Positions 29,670 to 41,147 of a stretch of 64,000 bases of DNA are shown piece after piece (position 1 is the stretch's first letter; every line of letters begins with the position of its first letter). Origin of the DNA: Lampris incognitus (taxonomy: Eukaryota > Chordata > Actinopteri > Lampriformes > Lampridae); assembly GCF_029633865.1 (NCBI RefSeq), contig NC_079213.1, positions 97,443,903 to 97,507,902 of the forward strand. Reading direction: 5' to 3'. The notes under the pieces are model-generated. The model worked only from the letters and a program-made list of their open reading frames with translations. It had not been told where the DNA came from and did not search any database. The translations under genes and the position numbers were made by a program.

Positions 29670-32179
29670 CTGCAAGAGAGAGAGATAAGTAGAAGTTACA
29701 TATAACATGCATGGGCCAGCATTTCAAAACAGCTACGATACCAACACCAAAGGAGTACTGAATAGACACTATCAAGATATGAATGACGGTATTCAAACAC
29801 ACCAACTTGTGTAATGTTTAAACAATATCAAACTCGATTCCACGAACTGACTTACCTTGTTCAAACAGAACAATGACTTGTGGGAGCATAGGGAAACCAG
29901 GCATCGTCTTTCACTCTCACTCTTTCACCCCCTATCAGCCCCCCCCCTCTCTCATTTGTCTTACCCCACTGATTGCCCTTCACCCTTCACCCTCCTCCCC
30001 TCCCTCCCTCCCTATTGTCTCCAGCCCTATCTGGGTCTGGAGCCAGGGAGCTGGGATGTGGTGTGGGTGACGTGCACACTCAGAGTCCTCCACATGCCCC
30101 CACCACCACTTCCTGAGCTGCTGACTGGTGGTGGAGGGGGCAGCCGCGGGGTGTAGTGCACCGTGAAGGGGCGAGAGGAGGACAAGGACGAGGAGGAGAT
30201 CGACAGAGGGGAGGAGGAAAGGGAGGCAGTAGCAGCAGTGGCAGAAGCAGACACAGACACAGAGGAGACAGATGAAGAGGATGAAGGGCAGGAAGAGGAG
30301 ATGGAGAGCGCGAGGGATGACTGTGCCCTCTGGTGGTGGAGGGAGGAGTGGGACAGACGGGAGGAGAGGAAGGACTCTGCGCGAGAGGAGGGCAAGGACG
30401 AGGGATCGGAGTGTGCGGGTGCAGTGGTGGAGGGGACACTATGCAGGGGTGGGGGAGGTGGCAGGGTGAGGGTGGGAGGAGAGGGGCTGTGCAGGACTGA
30501 CTGTGTGCGGCTGTGCTGGGCCTGGGACAGGGAGAGGGGTAGCGGGGAGGATATTGAGGCCAGGCGCATGGAGGCTGGTTGTGGAGCGGTGTGCTGCTGA
30601 GATTGGGAGGAGGTGCAGGGAGAGGAGGAGAGACTGAGCAGGGAGCTGAGGCCTCCAGATGTGGGCAGCGCTGCCCCAAACTGATGGGAGGACACTGGGG
30701 GAACCACGTGGTGAAATATACCTGCAAATCACATAGCAGAGACGGAGGGATGGGGGGGAAGGAGAGGAGAAGGTGGACAGAGCAAGACAGAAGTGGCCAA
30801 GAGGGAGGGGGAGAAAGAGATAAGCAGGGACTGAGCCAGGTTGTGCATAGCGCCAAGCATGTCTTAGATGAGCACACAGAAAGCAGAGTCGATGCACTGT
30901 GACCTTGGCTGAGCAAAACCAAAAGGCAGCCAGAAGAGGCGAGTCTTAGCATGGCACAGCCACCACTCAAAATAGTTTTGCAAATTGGACCAGTCACAAT
31001 AGTGGAATGACTCTTGACATATAAAAGTTCCAACAGGTACACCCACAGAAAATGGCCAAATCAATATGGTCTACATTAAAATAAATTACAACAGTTTTTC
31101 ACCAAACAGATTTTGTAAATCGACCAATCAGAGCATAACACAACTTTTTTTTGTCGATTTTTGTATTATTGTTTGTGCTAAATGTGCAACCTACTAAAGA
31201 AATTTTTCCAAGGGTGTGTCCAAGTTTTGCTTTCAAGCAGCCAGTCAACATCAAAGCAAAGCAGCGAGACACATTCGTCAGTCAGTCAGTCAGATGGGCA
31301 AGCAGACAGCAGCATTGGCACCCACTTACCTGACACTAAGATGGCCTTTTCCCACTGACTCATTCTTTTCTTTTTTAATTGACGAGATTCCAGGCTCTGA
31401 CTAAATTCTACTTTACATTACAGAGACAGCAATCAGTTTATCAGTGGGCCCTTACCTCCAGCTGCTCCCCCTGCCAGCCCAGCACTGGAGAAGCTCCCCA
31501 GGGCAGAGTGTCCGTTGACCAGCCGTGAAGGTCCACTCACCGTGGATGCGCCTGTCTGGGCCCCAAACAGGGTCTGTAAGACAGAGGCCCCTCCAAGAGG
31601 GAACTGAGTCCCCAGGTACGGTCCCACAGTTGCTCCTGTGGCTGATGACACGGCTACAGGGCTACCCCCCACCTTCCCACTCAGGATGCCCCCTCCGCTG
31701 CTGGCGGCAGCAGAGATAAAGAGGTTCTGGCTGGCCAGGCTGCTGTTGGTTTTCAGTTCCCAGTCTCGAGGACCCTTCTGCTTCTGGGTTGCCGGCCGCT
31801 GATCTGACACACTGGGTCCTTGGGAACCCCCACTGCTACTACATCCTCCACCCCAGGCCCCTGTCTCCTGGCTGAGGAAGGGGTTTGGGGCCATGTAGGA
31901 TGAGGTCTCTCCTTCACTTCCTTTCCTTGTCTGCTGATGCTGCTGTTTGTGGTCAGAGTCTGAGTCTGTACCCCGACCAGATCCCCCCATGCCAAAAGGG
32001 GAACCCCCCTGTCTCAAGTCAGAGCCAGGCTGCTTGGGGTCAGAGATGGGAGAAAAGGTGGACTTCCACTTGCTAGTAGAGGATAAGGACGATGAAGATG
32101 AAGCCTCACTACCTGTGCTATTACCACTGCTGCTACCCGATTTCCTACCTGGTGGGGAGGGAAGGAGGAAAGGGGGGGG

Positions 32180-32246
<67 letters not shown>

Positions 32247-35200
32247 GTTGTCACTTGGCAAAAAAAAGGCAAGCTAAAGATCTGAAAGCAAATACACTTG
32301 GTGCTTTTGGACTCCTACCTCTCTCACCTTCTCCTATTCTCCCTGGTCCATCTCTGCTTTCCAGTGATATAGTGGCAATTTTCCTTTCAATTCTGAAGAA
32401 AGATAAGTTTCATTATTTATGATGAAAACTGGAACAATAAAATAAACCGACATAAAACAGAGCAATGTAGAATTGCAGGCACACCACACCACAGAGAAAT
32501 CTCTTTCAGGATATTAAAGGGTTTTTTTCTAATTTTTTCATTACCGCGAGCTGGAACTGTCAGCAGGGTATCCTGAGTCCTCATCATCTGAGCTGGGGGC
32601 TGAGGAGTAGCGCCCTGTCCCATTGACCTCCAGTGGGCGTTCTCTTTTCAGGACAGGAGGCTGGTCCAGATCAGGACCACTGGGGCTGCGGCTCGACTGC
32701 TCAGGGGAGGAGATGGCAGAGATCTCCAGAGGCTGGTTGATGTTATTCACCTGTCAGGAGAAAGGACATACAGCCCACGATGAGAGCCTTCAAAACTGGG
32801 CCAAGCAGGGCACAACAGTATAGTTACTGACTCAAGACAACTACAAAAGCTACAGCTATAGTATACCAATGTTAAAATGATACCCTGCTAGCCTATGACT
32901 TGCTTTCCAAATAAACGTCCCTATCTACTCAAACCAATATTTAAAGCTCATCCACATTGTGAAATTACAGAACCTTTTTTTTATACTTCCACTAAAATGG
33001 GGGTTTAAAACCTGTCAATGATGTGTTCACACAATCAATTCAATCAAGAAAAGAGGTTTGTTTCTCAGTCAAATTCTTATTTGGAATATGATGCTTATTT
33101 GTATACTTCATACCATGTTCAGAAATACCCCCTGTACAAATAAATATGCATCATAAAAATCAACAAGGAACAAGACTCAGTATCCTGGATGATATCCACA
33201 TAGCATTGATATAGTTATTCAGATTACACCCAATCAGGATTAAACACTGCTTGGGCTTTTGTGATTAGGATATGATTTTTACATTTGGCAAGAAATCCTA
33301 GGCAAATTGTGACATCAGCTGGGCATGTAAACATATTCAGTGACTAACCATGGAGTTGATGTTGAGTGGTGACCCCGAGGAGTGGCTGTTGGAGTTGACT
33401 CCCGGAAATGACCTCCTCTTTGGGGATCCACTGGCTGTGATAATCCCCGCTGAGCTACGTTTCCTCCTGCCCCGCTTGCGGCCCTCCTGAGAGCTGGGGC
33501 CATGGGAGGAGTGTGATGACGGTGGGTGTGTGGGCGTGTGTGTGTGCTGCGAGCTGGGTGACTGGTGGTGGTGTTGGTGGTGGTGGTGACTTCCATGGTT
33601 GCCGTGGTGTCCCTGCTTGCTCTGGCTGCCAGTGTGATGATGGAGGCGTGAGGCTCCAGCTGCACTGCCACCAGAACCTGAGGAGGACGAGGAAGACGAG
33701 GATGACGAGGAGGAAGAGGAAAAGAAGATGCGACGCCGGGATTCGTTGTCTGGTGGCTCTGGATCAGATTCCCCCCCCTGGCGCTCCTGCCCATCTTCTG
33801 GAAGAATCCTTGGGGGTCCATCTGCATACTGGAGCACCCCACCACTGCTGAGTGGGGGGCTCTGGATGGGACCTCCCCGGCTCATTGGTCCTGCTGAAGA
33901 GGTGTTGGTATGTGAAGAGGGGGAGGAAGATGCAACATTGTGTTCCTCAGGGTAGGAGCCTCCATTCATAAGCCCTGAATTGGAGGAGTAACCTGGAGAG
34001 AGACCCAACAGGTGAGGATACACCTACACCTTTAATATACACGACACTACACACACACAAAAAAATATTACATACACACGTGTATTATCTATCTCTCTAG
34101 ACCAGCGTTTCTCAAAGTGTGTGGCGTGCCCCCCAGGGGGGGGCACAGAGGCATGACCAGGGGGAGGCTGACCATGGGGAATGTAGTGCGGAACTACTGT
34201 TTTGACATTGGAATCTTTTTCATGACGGAACTATCAACAAAACTTGCTTTCATGAGACAGAGAGTCTGTAGGTTCACAGAATGGAGAGAGAGAGTTGACA
34301 GGGACGAAAAGAAAGAGAGGCGGTGCTTCCGAGACAAACAAGACAAAGTGCTTAGCTGACAGTAATCGACCAAAAACCAAGTTAAGAAAATATGACGAAG
34401 CCTATCTTGCTCTTGGGTTCACAGTGAATGTGGTGGGAGATAAGGAGAGACCAGTGTGTATTTTATGTCTGAAAACTCTGGCAGCTGATAGTATGAGATC
34501 AAACAAATTAGGAAGACACTAGAGACATTACACCCCACTCACGCCAATAAGCCACTCGAGTTCATTCAGAGAAAACGTGGTGGATACCGTCAGCAGCAAC
34601 ATTGCTTTGTAAAAGCTGCATCAGTGAACAACAAAGCACTAATGGCATCATAAGAAGTCGCACACAGAATTGCCCAGTGCAAGAAACCACACACAACAGC
34701 AGAGGAGCTCATACTTCCCGCGGCTTGAGATATGGTGTCAACTATGTTTGATGAGACAAGTGCCGCAAATTTGAAGGCTGTCCCTTTGTCCAATGATACA
34801 GTTGCAAGATATACACTCACTGGCCACTTTATTAGGTACACCTTGCTAGTACCGGGTTGGACCCCCCTTTGCCTTCAGAACTGCCTTAATCCTTCGTGGC
34901 ATAGATTCAACAAGGTACTGGAAACATTCCTCAGAGAGTTTGGTCCATATTGACATGATAGCATCACGCAGTTGCTGCAGATTTGTCGGCTGCACATCCA
35001 TGATGCGAATCTCCCGGTCCACCACATCCCAAAGGTGCTCTATTGGATTGAGATCTGGTGACTGTGGAGGCCATTTGAGTACAGTGAACTCATTGTCATG
35101 TTCAAGAAACCAGTCTGAGATGATTCGAGCTTTATGACATGGCGCGTTATCCTGCTGGAAGTAGCCATCAGAAGATGGGAACACTGTGGTCATAAAGGGA

Positions 35201-38200
35201 TGGACATGGTCAGCAACAATACTCAGGTAGGCTGTGGCGTTGACACGATGCTCAATTGGTACTAAGGGGCCAAAAGTGTGCCAAGAAAATATCCCCCACA
35301 CCATTACACCACCGCCACCAGCCTGAACCGTTGATACAAGGCAGGATGGATCCGTGCTTTCATGTTGTTGACGCCAAATTCTGACCCTACCATCCGAATG
35401 TCGCAGCAGAAATCGAGACTCATCAGACCAGGCAACGTTTTTCCAATCTTCTATTGTCCAATTTTGGTGAGCCTGTGCGAACTGTAGCCTCAGTTTCCTG
35501 TTCTTAGCTGACAGGAGTGGCACCCGGTGTGGTCTTCTGCTGCTGTAGCCCATCTGCCTCAAGGTTCGACGTGTTGTGCGTTCAGAGATGCTCTTCTGCA
35601 TACCTCGGTTGTAATGAGTGGTTATTTGAGTTACTGTTGCCTTTCTATCAGCTCGAACCAGTCTGGCCATTCTCCTCTGACCTCTGGCATCAACAAGGCA
35701 TTTTCGCCCACAGAACTGCCGCTCACTGGATATTTTCTCTTTTTCGGACCATTCTCTGTAAACCCTAGAGATGGTTGTGCGTGAAAATCCCAGTAGATCA
35801 GCAGTTTCTGAAATACTCAGACCAGCCCGTCTGGCACCAACAACCATGCCACGTTCAAAGTCACTTAAATCACCTTTCTTCCCCATTCTGATGCTCGGTT
35901 TGAACTGCAGCAGATCGTCTTGACCATGTCTACATGCCTAAATGCATTGAGTTGCTGCCATGTGATTGGCTGATTAGAAATTTGCGTTAACGAGCAGTTG
36001 GAAAGGTGCGCCTAAAAAAGTGGCCGGTGAGTGTATATGCTGCAACATTCCAAATGACCCTGAAGAACAACTCATTGAAAAACTGAAAGACAAAACGTTT
36101 TGCCTTACAAGTGGACGAGGCTACTGACAGCAATAAAGACTGCTTGTTTACTGCTTGTGTTCGCTTTGTCACATCAGCGTGACTGTGTGAGGATTTGCAG
36201 TTTTGGAAGTACGTCTTAAGTAGAGCGACAGCTGATGAGCTCTTTAGGCTTCTTGATGGTTACCTGACAGAACATGGGCTGAAATGGGGGAACTGCGGGC
36301 TTTTGCACAGATGGTACACAGACCATGGCAGGGAAAATTAAGGGACTGCAGCCACTAATCAAGAGGGTCTCGCCAAATGCGCAAAGGACGCACTGTGTCG
36401 TACACAGAGAAGCGCTAGCATCAAGACATATTAGCCCTGACTTACACAAGGTTTTGACCGATGTCGTTAGCGTGGTCAATTTCATCAAAACAAGACCCCT
36501 CAGAGTGCGGCTGTTCTCTACACTTAGTGAGATAGGAGCTGAACATTCAGCTGTGTTGTTTTACAATGAGGCTAGGCAGCTCTCACGGGGTGACGTGTTG
36601 TCGCGAGTCTTTGAGCTCAGAGAGGATATTGGGTGTTTCTGGAGGAGGAACGTATGCATGACGTTGCAAGGTTAGTGATGAACAATTTCTGATGAAACTG
36701 GCCTATCTCAGCGATATACTTGGGAAGCTGAATAAATTAAATCTTCAGGTTCAAGGCAAAGACAAGCACCTTCCTCACCTGGCAGACAAGATCTTGAGAT
36801 GTGAAGCAGGCGACTTGATCAAGGAAATACTGATTTCTTTGAGAATCTGAGTGAATTTGTTGAAACCAGTGATTCTGGCACTACCACAGTCATTTCATGT
36901 CTTAAGGAGCACATCTCGTCCCCGAGAGGATTCTTTCAAAATACTTCTCAAACAACAGTGCTCAGTATGACTGGGTGACAGATCCATTCAATGCAGCAGC
37001 ATCTACTGACTTCAGCTCTGCTGAAGAGGACCAGTTCATCGAGATGACATCTGACTCCACCCTGAGGCCGAGCTTTACAGCTCAGACACTGAGTGAATTC
37101 TGACTTGGTATGGAGAGGGAGTATCCACTCATAGGACAGACGGCTGTGGGCATTCTGCTTCGCTTCACCACATCCTGTCTCTGTGAGATGGGCTTTTTTG
37201 TTGTTGCCTCACTTAAAACAGAGTACAGATCCAAGCTCAACATTGAGCATGATTTGAGAGTGGCAGTATCAAGCCTACAAACCCGTTTTGAAAAGATGTG
37301 CAGCGTAAAACAGGCTCATTGCAGCCACTAATGCAGTGATAAGACTTGAGCTCTCACAAATTGACTTGCTCATCGTTTTTCCCAAATATCTGCATTTGTT
37401 CTTTTTTACACAGATTGAACTTTGTTATTGTTCTAGCAAAGTGATTTTTAAATTTTGTTTTGATTTTCTCTGTTTTTGAAGAAGCACAGACTGATGGAGC
37501 AATCTAGTGACAAATGTCCCAAAAAGAGGTTTGATAAAGTTGAAGGGGAATTTGTGTTGTTATTTGCACAACAGAAATTACTGAAAGGAAAGTGAAAGGA
37601 CTGTCCATGATCTTGATGTTATTTAAATAAAGTTAAACTTGAACCATTTTGTCACCATTTTGCTGGGGTGGGGGGCATGAAAATTTTTCTTCCTCCAAAG
37701 GGGGGCATGACAGAAAAAGTTTGAGAACCACTGATCTCGACAGATATAGACAGATAAAGGGTCAAATCATGAGTATATGTGAAAGGGTAGTACATGTGAG
37801 TGTCTTTTAAAGATAATGTGAATGTAAATGGTACACTATGGCAAGTTTAGCACAATGTTAGAATATGAGTTATGCTGCAGTTCTTACCATTGGTCTGACC
37901 TGTCTGAGACACAGGACTTGGTGTGCTCCTCTGTAATCACAAACAGAAATTCTAGCATTAAGGACTTTATTTGGGCGGGCCACCCAGGTATATTAACGGA
38001 CGCCAAAGTATATTTGGCATCCCATTTTAGCATTTTTTTATTTTTATCTGTACAAGAGAACAACGGACTATCTTCCCTTGCTCTACCAGTCCTATACCTG
38101 TTCGTTCTACAATTGCGAGAAGGGCCTACTAACAATCTACCACCACAAATATATTTCAGACCTGTGGGAAACACTGCTACACTTGAGGAAATTACAGTAT

Positions 38201-41114
38201 ATGACAGTATAATAACAGAAACAAAAGCATCAACATATTTCACTAAGATACAAGAATAATATCTATAACAGCCCAGTTACAAAAAGCACAGCTGATCTTA
38301 CATTACTCAAGTGTTGAACGTCAATACACCAATCCTATTCTTCATCAAGGGATGTTATATTTACGCTATCTGGAGCAGGACTCTCACATGTGGTGAAATG
38401 GTTCATCAGCTAGAAAATTCTGTTTTCTAGCTAATAGGGCACTTCACTATATACAAGGGAGAGTCTACATAATAGGCCAGATTCCTGTTCAATTAAAGAT
38501 TCCTGCCATTCTGTAACCAGAGGGTCAGAGTTCGGATCCCAATAGAGCCAAAGCATGTTTATCATCAACCAGATCACCTATCAAAACTCCCTGGAGACCT
38601 TCCTCACTCACAATTAGCTGCTTTGAATAGGAGCATCAGTAATGGCAAATAAAGTCACAATCCAAATTTAATGCAAGTAACCCACCAGTCTCTCAGCACG
38701 GCTGGGCAGCACAACACTTGCCAGAGGGATGCTGACTGGTAGTTTACTGGGGTGAACAGTGCTTAGGGGGATACTGATGGGAAGGCTTGTGATGGTGTTG
38801 TCACCTTGACCAGATGGACTCTTCTCTTTACCACCCTAGATAGAGCAAACGGGGGGGGGGGGTTGCGTGTTAACAGGCAGAAGACCACATATGCAAAGAC
38901 AAACAAGTAGCAAACCTGATTGTCATGTCATCATGACAATGAACCCAACACACTTCCATGTAGATAATGCTGGCACATGTTATGAATGTATCATGCAGGA
39001 TATGTGACAATCATCTTTCACAGTAGCAGTTGATCTTTACTGATTGTCCTGATACCTTCCTCATCATTTTCCTGATACCATCCTCATCAAACTGCAGATA
39101 AAGCAGTAATCATATATGATATTGTAGTAAATATTTGTTTCTTCTAACCATAGTAATCGTAGCATGCATCTAACAGCCAACTGCTAATGTTGGCCAACGT
39201 AACATTACTAACAAACAAACTCAAGCACATACTTTTGCCAATACTTCTAGTCATGTAATACCAGAAAAGTTGGCCAGTATGTGCTTTACAAATAAAGCTG
39301 CTGCTGTGATAGCTGGAAAACCGCCCATGTGCTATATTAAAAATAAATATAGTGAAGTATCTTACCCTGCTTGACCTACTGTTTGGCTGTGCTTTTCATG
39401 GTGCAGACATTGGTTTTATTACTGCCTAACTATAAAGAACATGAAGTTGACCAGAATGTCAATAATGTTTGATTTACTTTGACTCAGGTTGACTCAGGTT
39501 ATTGTGATAAGAGAGTAAAGTTGTGAAGCCGACATATTAACTGTGCAGAGACTGTTAATGTATCATAATTATTTGGTTGTTTTTCACCTTGATTTATCTA
39601 TAATCAGCCAATCTTGGTAATCCATTGCAACTAATGTAATATCCAAACTAGAAGAGTACACTCAGTAAAGTATAGAGCCCCACCAAGCATAGTGTCCCTT
39701 CTCCGATGCTCAGACTTGGCGACAGGCCACCCCTTTTTTTTAACCTACCGGGAGAAGGGAAAATACGGAGGCACTGTCTGCGTAGCTCCCCTTCTCCGGT
39801 GCTCGGACTTGGGCGGAAAATCAGCTGAAGAGTAATCAGGCTTAGCCCCCACATTATGGAACTCTCTTCCTATTGAACTCAGACAAACTAAGTCTCTAAC
39901 TTCTTTTAAATCTCTTCTTAAAACGTTTCTCTTTGAGAAAGCTTTTGCAAATATTTGATAGCTGTTTTTATTTATTTATATCGTTTTTATTTTTATTCCT
40001 ATTTATTTGGTCTTATTCTTTCATTGTTTTTACCTCTTTGCTCATGTCCTTTGGTCTTATTCTTATTTTTGCTTTGTCTGGTTTTATTTCTTTTGTAAAG
40101 CACTTTGTAACATCGTTTTAGAAAAGTGCGATATAAATAAGTTATTATCATTACAAAGAGTTAGAGAGGAAAAGAGGAAGGCCAAGAGGAGATTTAGGGA
40201 TATGGTGAGAGAGGACATGCAGGTGGCTGGTGTGACAGAGGAAGATGGAGAGGACAGGAAGAAATGGAAACAGATGATCAGCTGTGGTGACCCCTAAAGG
40301 GAGCAGCCGAAAGTAGTAGTAGTAGTAGTAGATCATTACTAAGAGTTAGCACTCAATTGTGGTATAAAACAAGTATTTCAAAGGTTTATAATCACTTTAA
40401 ATACAAGAGGTCCTTGATTATATAAGTCATAACTGTGAACAAAATTATCAGGCTGACAGGTCCAGTAGTATGTTAGATTAGCAGCGGACAGATACATGCA
40501 CACATGGACAGAAAAACCAGTGTTTTTCCTGCGATTATCAGACTTTTGTGCAGCGTCCAAGTCGATTGAATGGGAAATATGGAGAAAAAAAATCTTTTAA
40601 TATACAGTGCTCAAGCTAAAAAAATCTACCTAATAAAAACGTTTGGCCGCTATGGTGGCCCAGCGGAATAAACCGCCGTTCTTGCAATCCGCTCATCATG
40701 TGGCTGGGAGGTTTGTATCCCTGACTCGCCATAACCAGTCACGGCCAGAGCATCCACAGGGTAAGGCATTCATTAGGCCACCCTTACCCGAGGGATAGTG
40801 GGTGTAGATCGTTGTAGTGTTCGGGGACTCGTCGTTCTCCAGTGACCCCTCTGGCCCACGTGGGACGCCTGCAGCCAAGCAACCAAAAGCATTCTCCCTA
40901 CGCCTCCTTCGCGGACTGAAGGTAATGAAAGCCATGCGAGGCTTCAGCGTGTAAAATAGCGAGAGCAGCCGACACAAGTTTGAAGGAAGCTGGTGTTACG
41001 ACTATCTCCTTCCTGTGGAAACGTGAGCAAGGGGAGTTATTCGACAAGAGTTCCGGCCATATGCCATTGGGTTAATCGGCTGGGATAAAGGGGAAAAACT
41101 AGAAATAAATTTAC

Positions 41115-41147
<33 letters not shown>

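Larger units (their letters stand above)
34103..37733 (+). mobile_element. hAT transposon (ZBED/GTF2IRD2-like) hosting a Tc1 element
   Basis: The ends are CAGCGTTTCTCAAAGTGTG and, inverted, CAGTGGTTCTCAAACTTT. The 8-bp flanks CTCTAGAC and ATCTCGAC agree at six of eight bases, as expected of an old hAT target duplication. The coding strand is plus. It keeps a BED-type zinc finger ([18 protein letters not shown] from 34295), [19 protein letters not shown] in the catalytic core (after 36090) and a C-terminal dimerisation region ([33 protein letters not shown], 37110-37331). Several stops and frameshifts split it, so it is inactive. It lies in a dot1l intron. Confidence 0.93.

Noticed and set aside
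30163-30600. 145-codon acidic plus-strand frame
   Set aside because: It is the complement of the Ser-rich dot1l terminal exon; the Glu/Arg richness is only reversed Ser codons.
30080-31042. 320-codon minus frame rich in Pro, Ser and Cys
   Set aside because: It overlaps the true dot1l exon in another frame and runs through the intron; splice phases support 30027-30721 instead.
35517-35784. Plus-strand frames inside the Tc1 element
   Set aside because: Shadows of the intact minus-strand transposase.
39698-39815. CRISPR-like or tandem array (two CCCTTCTCCGRTGCTCRGAC motifs about 90 bases apart)
   Set aside because: Only two diverged copies, in a eukaryotic intron; at most a small local duplication.
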